NCBI GenBank assembly: GCA_027257055.1
Contig: JAPVLO010000123.1
Coordinates: 3,472,001-3,536,000, forward strand
Length of the DNA stretch: 64,000 bases
From: Cephalopachus bancanus
Taxonomy: Eukaryota; Chordata; Mammalia; Primates; Tarsiidae
Direction of reading: 5' to 3'
The notes below the pieces were generated by a model. It ran no database searches and was not told the DNA's origin. It saw nothing but the letters and a program-made list of their open reading frames with translations. How positions within the stretch are numbered: the stretch's first letter is position 1; each line of letters begins with the position of its first letter. The position numbers were made by a program, and so were the translations under genes. Positions 25,336-35,879 of this stretch are shown in pieces.

Positions 25336-25720
25336 ATCAGTCAGGACAACCTAGGTTATGCCGCAATAACAGGCAACCCCCGAATCCCAGTGGCTTCCAA
25401 CAGCATAGGTTTACTTCTCATTCACACTATATGCACAGTGAGGTTCAACTTGGAGTTTCTGCTTGTTGTATTCAAAGCAGCCATGGATTCAAGTGTTGCT
25501 GACTGATGAAGCAGAGAGAAAAGAATGGTGGAAACCTTGAACCAGCAATGAGACGCTCTGGCCTGTGAACAACACATATTCTTTCTGTTCACAGTTAATT
25601 GGCTGGAGGTAGTCTCTTGGCCAATCTAACCACAGGAAGCCAGAAGATGCAGTCCTACCATGTGTCCCAGAGCAGGAGATCCAGAATATTTAGGGAACAG
25701 CATTAATGCCTACCACTATA
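25335..25720 (+). repeat. Unassigned interspersed family 1, copy b
   Basis: ATCAGTCAGGACAACCTAGG, TTATGCCGCAATAACAGGCA, ATGCAGTCCTACCATGTGTC and TTTAGGGAACAGCATTAATG, same motif order as at 42305. Confidence 0.6.
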
Positions 25721-25889
25721 ATCACAGAACATACCTCTTGTATTTCTAATAAGTTCTCCATAAGGATAGGCAATAAATATTATAATGATGATGGTATTGG
25801 TGATATTCATTATTAGTAAGAATATTAAAATAGGACCCATGAAACCACCAATGAAAGAATAATCACTGCTCAAAATTGCTGTTAAAATT

Positions 25890-26040
25890 ATGCTAGAAAA
25901 TCGGACATGATGTCAAGAACGGCCAAATCTTGGCTCTGCCACTAATTTGCTGTGTGATCTTGGGAAAAATGCTACCTATCTCTGAGCCTCTGATTCTTCT
26001 TTTATGCAATAGGGTTTGGGGCTCAATATCCAGAAATGAG
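25890..26040 (+). repeat. MIR
   Basis: TTGGCTCTGCCACTAATTTG, CTGTGTGATCTTGGGAAAAA. Confidence 0.85.
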
Positions 26041-26189
26041 CTTGGGGAGTAGGTAGGGTATGAATCATAGGAGTCAAGGGGCTGGTTTGGGTTCACCCCA
26101 TTAGCTAGGGTGGTATGTGTCCCTTGGCCCTGTGCTCAGGAAAATCTTTGACATCAAGGCTGTCTGCATCAGGCTTATGAATCTCAATC

Positions 26190-26870
26190 CCTAAATTATA
26201 GGTGACAGTGGCTTCTTAAAGAGGAAATGAATTGTTGCAACACAATCCAGCCATGTTGTATCGATATGATTAGCTAGTTATCCATGGAGTGCAGTAATTT
26301 GCTTTGATTTTTAAGTATCCGTTAGCAGCCGAGTCCTAATGAGGCGGCTCTAAATTGATTAGATACTCCAAGATACAGCACGGTTCACAGATTGTTTCAG
26401 AAAACTGTCAAGATCCCGAGACTGGCATTTCATTGGATTTAATGATTGCTGGAGAAGGTGTGCATATCAGCCAGATACAATCACATTTGTCAGCATGATC
26501 CTTTTAAGCACAATTCAATTAAAGTGTTATTCTCTAATTTTATTAGAACCAGAGCCCAGAGCTAATGCAAGCTTCCAACATTGCATCAGGAGGGGAGTGT
26601 GCACAATTTAATTTCCCTAATTGGAGTTTAGTGATCTAACATGCTTTTCATATCTTAATTCTTGGGATAATCTCCGGTTTTTGCACCTGCTACAATTCCT
26701 TTAATGGAAATAAGTGATCAGATGCAACGGTTACTCCTGGTGTGGAATCACTGGGTCACATCTGCCTCATTGAAGGGAATTTGCACATCTGGATTCCATG
26801 CTTTTACCTGATCCTTTCCCACTGATCTTGGCCTTGATTTTGGTAAGAAGGCTCTCCTGTGTGGATATAA
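26190..26870. promoter_or_regulatory. Candidate deeply conserved developmental enhancer
   Basis: The longest clean, repeat-free AT-rich island of the distal flank. Motifs include CTAAATTGATTAGATACTCC, GGATTTAATGATTGCTGG, ACATTTGTCAGCATGATCC, CAATTCAATTAAAGTG, CTCTAATTTTATTAG, TTCCCTAATTGGAG and ATATCTTAATTC. It also has GCACCTGC and CAGATGC E-box-type sites. The high density of TAAT/TGTCA and lack of transposons are the hallmarks of conserved non-coding elements in Iroquois deserts. Confidence 0.55.
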
Positions 26871-26974
26871 TCCACTTTTCCTGCCATGTTGGCTGTCTTG
26901 GGATCAGAGGTGGTAGGAAAATCTTAGGCTTTCAAGTCAGCCTAGGTTTGGATCTCAGCTAGGCTCTGCCATGC

Positions 26975-27330
26975 TTCCATCCATCCATTCCCTCTATACT
27001 TAGTGAGTACTTCTGTGTGCCAGGCACTGTGTTAAGTGTTGGGGGTGCAAACGTAAGCAAATCGGACATGGCCTCTAACATCATGGCACTCAGAGTCTGC
27101 TGGGAGAGAGGGTCATACAATAGTAACCACATCAATGACAAAACAGTCACCATTGTCATGGAAGGTGTGAAGGGAAATAACTATGTGCAAGACATTTTCC
27201 TTGTTCTGGCTTAGGAATTGGGAGCCCCCTCTGAGGATGTGGCATTTCAGCCAAGACCCTAAGGAGTTCCCAGGGCCCACAGATCCTGGACGAGGACAAA
27301 GGGAAGTGCCAGAAAGCCTGGAGTCTTCGC
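26975..27330 (-). repeat. L2 3' fragment
   Basis: GTGTGCCAGGCACTGTGTTA, CATCATGGCACTCAGAGTCT, then ATTTCAGCCAAGACCCTAAG. Confidence 0.8.
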
Positions 27331-27486
27331 CCTCCTCTGGCTGCAGTGCCCAGTCTCCATCTCTGGTCAAGTTTCATCCTTCAGGTCTTGGGCAGAGCCC
27401 CAATGTAGGCAGACGTTTGGGGTGATTGTGGAGCATGAGTGGGTTTTTTAGTTTAAATGAGGTAGAAACTGCCAAGATATCGGGTT

Positions 27487-27862
27487 AGGGAGGTAGTTAG
27501 GGGCTGACTCCCATAGTGCCTTGCAGGAAGGACTTTAGATGTCTCTATTCACAGCTGTCGCCCTGATGTAATTACTAGTCATGCCCCTTTTGGTTTCCAA
27601 AGTGACCCAGGATGAGTGATCAATTATATGGTCACCCCCCTTACAGGTCAAGCAGAGAGGGGTATTTTATTATTAACATTGCCTAGAATTGCTGGTGCAG
27701 GATGATCATAAGGAAAAGTAAATTTTATTATTATTGTTTTTATATTCTATACAGATAATGAACCCCCTATTGCCTGCCCCTGAGGCAACCACTCCCACTG
27801 CCTCCACCACCACCACCACCATACTTGGTATGTTGTGTTTTACCCAATCATCAGCAGGAAGC
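27487..27862 (+). repeat. Inverted repeat, arm A
   Basis: Pairs with the reverse complement of 30281-30656 over about 375 nt. The first 150 nt match at about 90% by eye; the rest falls to about 80%, with small indels. No terminal repeats or coding frame were recognised. Confidence 0.9.
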
Positions 27863-27934
27863 CAGAGTGGCATGAATACAGCTTGCACTGTGTGTCCCCA
27901 GCACCGAGGACAGTGCCTGGTACACACAAGGAAT

Positions 27935-28075
27935 GACATCTCTATCCTTTTTTAAAGACCAGTCTGGCTTCTCTGTGGAAAATGGGTAGGAGGGAGGCAG
28001 GGATGGAAGCCGGGAGGCCAGTAGGCATTAACACTTCTGGTGAGATGGTGGTGGGTTAAACTGAGGGTGAGCAAC
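27935..28075 (-). repeat. L2 fragment
   Basis: CTGGCTTCTCTGTGGAAAAT, then GGGAGGCAGGGATGGAAGC. Confidence 0.5.
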
Positions 28076-28079
28076 AGAG

Positions 28080-28216
28080 CACGAGAAGAGTTCAGAGTTA
28101 AGATCCAGACAAGCATTAGCTGTGTGATCTTGGACAATCCATTTCAATTCCTAGATTCACAATTTCCTCATCTATAAAATGAAGAAATCTATTTCAAAGA
28201 GACTTGTTGGGCGTAA
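28080..28216 (+). repeat. MIR
   Basis: ATTAGCTGTGTGATCTTGGA, TTTCCTCATCTATAAAATGA. Confidence 0.8.
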
Positions 28217-28738
28217 TTTTTCACTATGCTGGGATCACAGTCTGATTTTGCAAGTCTGATTTTGGACAGATGGAGGACGCCGAGTTGGTTGGTTGAAACT
28301 GTAGTCTAAACAATGAAGACTATTATTTGCTCTTGACTGGTTTTTTTCCAGCTGGACACCAAGGACAATGAACTAGGAGTTAAGGCCACTTCAGACCTGC
28401 AGACAACCCGCTGCCAACCTTGATCCTCAAGGGCTGAGTAACTTTTCCACGGTTCAAGGCAAACTCAGTCCCACCTCTGGGGGTGGTCAAAGTTGAGCCT
28501 TGGAATGCCAGAAGGAAAGGGCAAGGAAGGCACTGAGCCCCCTCCCCTTGTGTTACAGATGGGGATTCTGGGGCCACACTGCAGACTGGGGGCAGGGACA
28601 GCTGTTTCAGACAGAGCACTAGGCCAAGACAAACAGCACCCAGAACCCCCACCCCTGCCTCTTTCCACAAGAACTCACACCCCAGAGAGTTCTGCTCTAG
28701 ATGATACTATGATGATGAAAAAATAGTTCAGGTACATG
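28216..28738. other. Unique intergenic sequence
   Basis: No gene or recognised repeat. Confidence 0.4.
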
Positions 28739-28925
28739 GAGCTCTAAGCACTTGTGCACATCACCTCACTTAATCTTCTCATCAGTCATAGGAGGACACT
28801 GCAATTGTGTTCTTTTTACAGATGGAAAAACTGGGGCTCGAGGAGATGGGTAACTTGAGTAAGGTCATCCATGGGTAAGTAATAGAGTCAGGATTAAATC
28901 CAGTTTAGCTGACCCTTAGCCATCA
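28738..28925 (-). repeat. MIR
   Basis: TTTTTACAGATGGAAAAACT, GTAAGTAATAGAGTCAGGAT. Confidence 0.75.
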
Positions 28926-29189
28926 GTGCAAACTGCCTGTCATCATGACCCTTCTCCCCTAGCCCAACTATGAAACACCCAGCTGAAAGTGCAGGTCCAG
29001 AGCTTCGTCAGGCCAAGGTATATGTCAAGCCTCCCACATTCCTGACACAGGCTCACCTCTGGGACCTGGCCTGACCACATCAGCTGTTTCTGGTCTCTGT
29101 GGAGCTATAACACCAGCAGTGGTCACAGCCGGTAGCAGGTAAGGGAACAACCCACTGCTCAGACGTGGCCTTCCCACAAACTCAGAATC

Positions 29190-29671
29190 AGACCTTAAGT
29201 TCTCTCCATGGTCCACAAAGCTCTGGAAGATCTGATCCCCTGCTGTATCTCCACCCCGCCTCCTACATCGGTTTCTCTCGAAGGCTCCAACTACTCAGAT
29301 CTTCTTTCTGCTTTTCTCTCCACTCTCGGTGCCTTTATACTTGCTGCCCTCTATCTGGAACATTCCTAATCTAGAGCACTCTTTTCTCAGATCCATTTTC
29401 AAATCTGAACTCAAATGTAACTCTCACCAGGATTTCCCTGACCAACCAATCTAAAGTGTCCCCTCACCCTTGGTTCTATTTGCCTATGGTTTTATTTGTC
29501 TTGTAGCACTTATCACCATCTAAAATTATCTGATGCATGTATTTATTTGCTTATTTATTGCATAATAGAATGTAGTTCCATGTGGATAGTGCCTGTCTGT
29601 TTTATTTGCTACTTTATCTAGCACCTAGTATAGTACCTGGTGCATAGTAGACAGTTGGTAAATATTTGTTG
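29190..29671 (+). repeat. L2 LINE 3' end
   Basis: CATGGTCCACAAAGCTCTGG, TGCCCTCTATCTGGAACATT, AGCACTTATCACCATCTAAA and CTGGTGCATAGTAGACAGTT, in sense order with an intact 3' terminus. Confidence 0.88.
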
Positions 29672-29932
29672 GATGGATGGATGAATGGATGGATGAATGA
29701 ATGGAAGGATGGAGTGGATGGATAGATGGATGGATGGATGGATGGATGGATGGATGGATGGATGGATGGATGGATGAATGGATGGGCAGATGGCTAAATG
29801 AATGGATGGAAGGGTGAATGGGTAGATGAATGAATGGATGGATGGATGGATGGATGGATGGATGGATGGATGCATGGATGGATGGGTGGATGGTAGCTGG
29901 ATGAATGGATGGGTGGGTGGATAAATGGATGC
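29671..29932 (+). repeat. (GGAT)n/(GAAT)n microsatellite grown from an L2 tail
   Basis: About 260 nt of GGAT, GAAT and related units, starting exactly where the L2 3' end (GTAAATATTTGTTG) would carry its own short TGAA-type tail. Confidence 0.97.
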
Positions 29933-30280
29933 CATATAAAAACATCTTCAGAACCATAAACCCTCAAGCTTAGAAGCACCCTCAGAAAGAAGATCTGAGC
30001 CTCTCTTCTTTCAGAAAAATAAGCTGAAGTCCGAATAGATGTATCCAAGTCTGGAGATCTGACTTAGATTCTAACAACAACAAGAAAAAGTACTGAGTAC
30101 TAGAGAATGCCTAAGGAGTAAGGTAAAAACAACACCAAAAATTGAAAGGCAAGCCATGCCAGATGGACAACCTTAATCAAGTTGGTGTTGTCCCATGTGA
30201 CCACCCCCTAACTTCAGCTGCATGGCCAGGAGAGAGCCCCAAACCCAAAGGCAGTGAATCCATTGCGTGGTCAGTGACCC

Positions 30281-30656
30281 GCCTGCTGGTCATAGAGTAA
30301 AATGCAACACACCGAGTATGGTAGTGGTGGTGGAGACAGCGGGAATTGTCTGGCCCCGGGGTAGGCAATTGGTGTTCATTTTCTGTAGAGAATATGAAAA
30401 CAATATAAAATCAACAAAAAGTTTACCTTTCTTTGCAATCATCTTGGACCAGCAATTCTAGATCATGTTAGTAATAAAATACCCTCTCTGCTTGACCTGT
30501 AAGTGGGTGACCATATAATTGATCACCCATCCTGGATCACTTTGGCGACCAAAAGGGACATGACTAGTAATTACATCAGGGTGACAGGTGTGAATGGAGA
30601 CATCTAAGACCCTTCCCACAAGGCACTATGGGAGCTGGCCTCTACCTTTCGCTCTA
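30281..30656 (-). repeat. Inverted repeat, arm B
   Basis: Reverse complement of arm A (27487-27862). Shared blocks include CTGATGTAATTACTAGTCAT, GATCAATTATATGGTCACCC, ACAGGTCAAGCAGAGAGG and TCTCCACCACCAC. Similarity stops sharply at both ends. Family unknown. Confidence 0.9.
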
Positions 30657-31910
30657 GCTACATGAGCTGCCCAGCCCTACTCCCTTCCTTAGGATCTGGC
30701 TCAGGATGTACCAAGAGAAAAAAACAGTGGAAAAAACATGGAGTCATGACAGGGAACAGAGATGCACACTGGGTCCTGTGGGCTTGCTGTATTCAGCCTT
30801 CAGAATGTTGTTTTAAAGATTGAATTAGTTGCTAACCTGTAAAAGTCAGACACAAGGATCCAGACCTCTGGCTTTGCTTGCAGGATTAGACGAGCAGGCC
30901 ATGCTGCGCCCATAGGCCTACTCCTGCTTAGCAACAGTTGGTGGGCACCAAGCAGCAGTTGCCCCTCAAATCAGTCACTCAGAGTGCATCCAGGAGAGCA
31001 AAACCCACACCAGGAATCCCACAGAGGAAACTGCCCATGGGAGGCAGCCAGTGGTGCTAGAAGAGTTGGCAAAACATGAGGGGAAGGTGAGGCACTGAGC
31101 CTGGAGGGCTAAAAAGAGGTGGTAGTGTTGTCAGAGGCCACCAGCAGAGACTGAAAGCACGGAGGCCTGCCCTGCAAAGCCTGGGACCGAAGAAGGAGGG
31201 GGCGGGCTACAGGAGGAGCTGTCACAGAGAAGGTATACACTCACCACTCAAGAGGGAAAGACCCTGGCTTCTCTTTCTTCCTGTCCACCCTCCTCCCGTC
31301 CCCGCCCCCAGCCTCCTACTGCCTGATCCTAGCTAGAAGCCAGTGGTTAAAGGAAATGTGTTTCATAGGGTTGGCCCTGCCATGCTGAGCATATCAGGAG
31401 ACAGGGGTGGTGGGATGGGCCCGAGAGTAAACAGGTGGATGGCAAGTCACTCTTCGGATGGCCTGTGGCTGTCCCTTTGCTGACCCATGTGGTAGCTGCC
31501 TGGGCCCACAAGCAGACACATTTGTGACCCTTGATGTTGACAGAGGACCCATAAGCCAAGCAAGGCCATATGTAAGTTGACATCTTAGGGGAGGAAAAAC
31601 TCAGAAAGCAGAAGGTGTGAGAGTAAAGGAAGGAGATGCCCTGAGGTGCTAAGGAAGCGGCTGTCCAGCAAGCCTCTGGGGGAGTCAGTGTGGACAGGTA
31701 ATCCACACTCTTCTGCCTTGGGCCAGAGTCAGTCTTTCCTTCCTGCTCTTGCAGTCACAGGCCGTCATCTTTCTCTGGGTCTTGCCCGTATGCCCTCCCT
31801 CACTTGAGGCCCCTTGAGTGAGGCTCTGTTTCTTACCACTAACAGAACTCAAATGGTCCAGGCAGCTTTGACTCGGTTGTACTTTTCCCAGTCTCAGGCC
31901 ATCTTGGTTT
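30657..31910. other. Unique intergenic sequence
   Basis: About 1.25 kb without recognised repeat or gene. No domain-bearing frame. Confidence 0.45.
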
Positions 31911-32075
31911 TCTTATTTGAGTTTTGTGATCACGTGGGAATGGGACAAGGTGTCATCCCCCTTGGACAGATGAGAAAACTGAGGTTGAAAAGAGTAAGGG
32001 AGTCTGCTCAAGGTTACAAGATGAGCTGCTGGCCTGGCCAAGACCAGCATCCAAGGCTTGGCTATAAGAGTTTCT
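31910..32075 (-). repeat. MIR
   Basis: TTGGACAGATGAGAAAACTG, then CTCAAGGTTACAAGATGAGC. Confidence 0.7.
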
Positions 32076-32319
32076 GTTTCTTGTCACCTTCTCCAGTTTG
32101 TCGCTGACATGGGTCCCCTCCTGACTGCTCATCTCCCTCTTCTACCTCTAGAGGTAAGACTTGCTTGACTGAGTCTGCCAGAACGATTTGGGTTTTTGTT
32201 TAAAACTAGGAACTTCTGCCCCAGGCCACCCACTGGGAAGAGAGTAAGGAAGGAAGAAATCCTTTAGGGACAGAAGGAGAGTGAGAAAACATTTTTCAGG
32301 GACTATATGATCTTGGATA

Positions 32320-33000
32320 ACAGTAATAACAAACACGTGTCTGGGTACTACTCTGTGTCAAACACTGTGTACCTAGGCCTTCGTGCGAATTACCTTATGT
32401 CATCCTCCCAGTCACCCTATGGGGGCACAGGATTCTAGACAGATGTAGTATCTGAGGCACATAGAGGTTAAGTATCTTGTCCAAGGTCACACAGCCCAGT
32501 AGTAGAGCTGGGATGTGAACACACAAGACCTGACTGTCGAGTCTCCACCCTTCACATGCATTCATTCTTTTCATCTTCCCAGCACTCCTGAGACAGGGAT
32601 ACTATCAGGACCTGCCCTGGATAGATGGTCAAATTGAGCTTCAATGAGCAAAGGTGATCTGCTCAAGCAGAAAGCTAACAGGCTTGTTCTCCTTGGGTCC
32701 AGGCTGGTGGCACCTCCCGTGCCCACCCCCCACACTCCCAAGAGTGGAGACAGGAGGAAGACAGATGCTGACCACAGCCAGCACTGAGTGTATACTTGTA
32801 CTGTGTCAGCCACTGTTCTTTGTGCCTCACACACATTAGCATAAGCAAGCCTTACTTGGACTCTATGAAGCAGGTATGAATTACCCATTATACAGACGAA
32901 GAAACCGAGGCCCAGAGAGGTTAGATAATTTGCCCCCAAGGTCACACAGTTGGTCAGTGGTGCATCTGACTCCAAAGTCCTTCTGCTTCTCAGCCTGGTC
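32320..33000 (-). repeat. Cluster of three MIR copies
   Basis: 32320-32565 (CAAGGTCACACAGCCCAGTA), about 32570-32660 (weaker) and 32785-33000 (GACGAAGAAACCGAGGCCCA, AAGGTCACACAGTTGG), all the complement of MIR. Confidence 0.8.
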
Positions 33001-33440
33001 TGCCAGACAAGGACCCTCTTTGCAAAAATAGCATCTAAGTATGGGAGAAGCTGTCCAGGAAAGCATCAGCCTCCCCAACATCACACAACACCAGCATAAA
33101 GGCCGAATGCTCCCTGGTGCAGCCCAGACCAGGGCTCAGGAGACACCCTCAGTCAGGACACTGAAGACCCGAGAGAGAGCCTGGGGAGTGGGGAGGGTCC
33201 CCACTAATGGAAACACATAGGATGCACCCAGTAAAAGATGATGCTGACAAGGAAGGCAGACACCTTGCTCTCCACAAGCAGTGGCCCCTGTCAGTAACTC
33301 TTGGGACTCGGGTTTGTCTGTGAGCCAGGCTGAGGGCCCAAGGCAGAGGGATGGGGAGGTGATATGGGGAGGCTAGAAAAGAAAGAGAAGCTGACAGGGG
33401 AGGGAGAGAGAGAGAAGGGGAAGAGAAGAGGGGCACACTA
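33000..33440. other. Unique sequence ending in a purine-rich stretch
   Basis: 33340-33435 is strongly purine-rich on + (GGGAGGGAGAGAGAGAGAAG). No gene. Confidence 0.45.
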
Positions 33441-33660
33441 AATTAACTTGAAAAACTAACAGGAAAGAGAATCATTCTGAGCAGGCACCTTTTAATCTCC
33501 CCTTCCCCCACATCCTTTACCATCCCCCCAAAGTCAGGGATTAAGTTATCTTATCAATAACAAATAGAATGAGATTGGCTTCTTGAAAAATGATTTAGGG
33601 AAATAAATAATTATCTTCTTGAACACTGGCCAAATAAAATGATTCTGGCCCCTTTTCTTC
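33440..33660. promoter_or_regulatory. Candidate conserved element
   Basis: Repeat-free AT-rich: ACTAAATTAACTTGAAAAAC, GATTAAGTTATCTTATCAAT (two GATA cores), AAATAAATAATTATCTTC, CCAAATAAAATGATTC. Confidence 0.4.
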
Positions 33661-33766
33661 TGGGGCCCAGGCAAAGGGTGGGGACAAGGTCACAGGCCTG
33701 CTGGTGGAATTACTTCTCTGTTACTCTTTCCCTCTGTCTCCGTCTCTCTCTTCTCTCTTTCACTAG

Positions 33767-33807
33767 CAAAGAGTCATTTCATCATCATGTCTGACTGTTT
33801 CAGCCAG
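33767..33807 (+). ncRNA. Candidate 41-nt exon of an unannotated transcript
   Basis: A 40-nt pyrimidine-rich tract (CTCTTTCCCTCTGTCTCCGT and onward) ends at CACTAG (AG at 33765-33766). Forty-one nt later comes a consensus donor CAG|GTAAGT (33805-33813). The combination is unusually good for chance. Strand is opposite to IRX5. No partner exon was identified, so a lncRNA exon is inference. Confidence 0.35.
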
Positions 33808-34376
33808 GTAAGTGCTCTAGTTGATGAAAAATGGCGCATGGCTCCTGGAAGGACGCCGGAGACTAAAAGCAGGGCTCCCACCTCCATCCCCAAGAGTCGA
33901 GATGCCAATGTGCAAAATGACAGGCAGCCCAGGACTCCCCAAGATGCCAGCAAGACCCTCAGTCCTTTGTCCCATGCTTTTAGAGCAGAAGAGTCTGCCA
34001 CCTTCCTGGACTCCAGGGAGAGCAAAGTTCACCCCTAATCACAACCCTCACCCCAAAATCACTGGGAGGGAGAATGAGCTTGAGATTCGGCTTGAGTTTT
34101 ATTTGACTGAAAAAATAAGGCAGAAAGATCAGATTGTTCCCCCTAAAAGAGCAACCTTGGACGACACAGTTTCCCTGGTGACTTCAAGTGCTGCTTTCAG
34201 AGTTCCTGATCAGAATTCCCAGGAGAGGGTGGACACCTCTGTGAAAGTCTTTGCAGACCTAACTGGTGGTTTCCTTTCCATTTTGTTTTTTATGGTACAG
34301 CAGTGCTGGTGATAGCTTCAAAGTGTGTTGCCACCTCCCTCTTGGGTGTCACTCTTTCATTGCTCCTTCTCTTTCC
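33808..34376. other. Unique intergenic sequence after a candidate donor site
   Basis: No known repeat. An 83-codon open frame (33787-34038, +) starts inside the candidate exon and reads through its donor. It has no recognised domain. Confidence 0.4.
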
Positions 34377-34617
34377 CTGTTTCCTTTTTTCCTTCTTTTC
34401 TTCTTCCTTTCTTTCCTTCCTTCTTGTTCCTTCCTTCCTTCCTTCCCTCCCTCCTTCCTTCCTTCCTTCCCTCCCTCCTTCCTTCCTTCCTTCCTTCCCT
34501 CCTTCCTTCCTTCCTTCCTTCCTTCCCTCCCTCCCTCCTTTCTTCCTTCCTTTCCTCCCTCCCTCCCTCCTTCCTTCCTTCCTTCCTTCCTTCCCTCTTT
34601 CCCTCTTTCCTTCCTTC
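34377..34617 (+). repeat. (CCTT)n/(CCCT)n microsatellite
   Basis: About 240 nt of CTTT, CCTT and CCCT units, pure pyrimidine on the + strand, mirror-symmetric and able to form H-DNA. All three reading frames are open and spurious. Confidence 0.98.
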
Positions 34618-34745
34618 AACAAACATTTACTGACCTACTATATACTAAACCTCGTTCTCAATCCTGGGAACACAGCAGCAAACTTGACAGACATGGTTCC
34701 TGCCCTCGTGTAATTTACATTTTATAAAGAAACTACCAAAAGTAA

Positions 34746-35023
34746 GGCCGGGTGCAGTGGCTCACGCCTGTAATCCCAATACTTTGGGAGGCCAAGGCAA
34801 AAGGATTGCTTGAGCCCAGGAGTCCAAGACCAGCATAGGCAACATAGTGAGGACCCTGTCTTTACAAAAAATTAAAAAGCTGGCTGTGGTTGTGTGTACC
34901 TGTAGTCCCAGCTACTTGGGAGGCTGAGGCAGAAGGATCACCTGAGCCCAGGAGGTCGAGGCTGTGGGAGCCATGATAGTACCACTGCACTCCTGCCTGA
35001 GCAACAGAATGAGACCCTAACTT
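34746..35023 (+). repeat. Alu (J-type) inserted in L2
   Basis: Starts GGCCGGGTGCAGTGGCTCAC, two arms, ends GAGACCCTAACTTG. Its A-tail has become a 200-nt (AAAG)n microsatellite. Confidence 0.95.
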
Positions 35024-35025
35024 GA

Positions 35026-35089
<64 letters not shown>

Positions 35090-35090
35090 A

Positions 35091-35149
<59 letters not shown>

Positions 35150-35152
35150 GAA

Positions 35153-35220
<68 letters not shown>

Positions 35221-35228
35221 AAAAGAAA
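35024..35228 (+). repeat. (AAAG)n microsatellite from an Alu tail
   Basis: About 205 nt of GAAA/AAAG units with three interruptions (near 35090, 35149 and 35221), pure purine on the + strand. Confidence 0.98.
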
Positions 35229-35879
35229 ATAAGCAAACCAACTCATCACTACCGATACCACAGATAGTGTTAAGAGCTATGAAGAACAAATGTTAGGATG
35301 ATCATGGAGTGGGCAGGGTGGGCTGGAGAGGTTGGGGGCCATGCTATGTTGGACAGTGAGGGAAGGCACCACTGAGTGGGGTGGGGGAGTTCTGTGAGTA
35401 GTGAAGAGTCAGGGTCGAGGACCTAGTGTTAAATCACACAGGATCTAGCTTTATTTGGGTGAGATGGGAGTGAAGGCGGAGGAGTGGTATGATTCCTCTG
35501 GCTGCTGTGGCCATGGGTAGAGAGGCCAGGATACAGGCAGAGAGGTAAGGGAGGAGGCTAATGCCATGTCCAGGGAGATTGACCAGAGGGTAAGCTGTGG
35601 CGTTGAGGGATCCCGGATGTAATTTGAAGGTGGAGTTGGATGGAGTAGCAAAGGAATTGGAGAAAGAGAGGCATCTTTCTTGGATAACAACGTGGTGAGT
35701 GCCAAGTAGAATGTCCACAGCGTCCGCCTGGGGTGACACCCCTAGTTATGGTGGGTACCTCCCCTTCGGAAGGGGAGGCAGGGAAGCACACACCTTGACC
35801 TTCCTCCCAGAGCATTCTGCTGGCCAGCAGATGAGAAGACACCCTCATGGAACATTTATCCCTGCCACCCCTGCCAGGG

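Larger units (their letters stand above)
34617..35700 (-). repeat. L2 split by Alu and (AAAG)n
   Basis: 3' end in reverse orientation (TTCAACAAACATTTACTGAC, then CAGACATGGTTCCTGCCCTC) at 34617-34742. It resumes at about 35250 with AGTGTTAAGAGCTATGAAGA, then TTGAAGGTGGAGTTGGATGG near 35625. The large (CCTT)n tract abuts its 3' end. Confidence 0.75.

Noticed and set aside
29618..29957. Ile/His/Pro/Ser-repeat ORFs on the minus strand
   Set aside because: Translation of the (GGAT)n tract.
32128..32160. Pyrimidine tract plus CTAG next to AGGTAAG, a possible recursive splice site
   Set aside because: Acceptor and donor are separated by two bases, so it does not fit the juxtaposed AG|GT pattern; no other support.
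34290..34727. Long ORFs in all frames over the (CCTT)n tract
   Set aside because: Tetranucleotide repeats lack stop codons. The products are pure repeats.
34862..35289. Phe/Leu/Ser- and Lys/Glu-repeat ORFs over (AAAG)n
   Set aside because: Microsatellite translation only.
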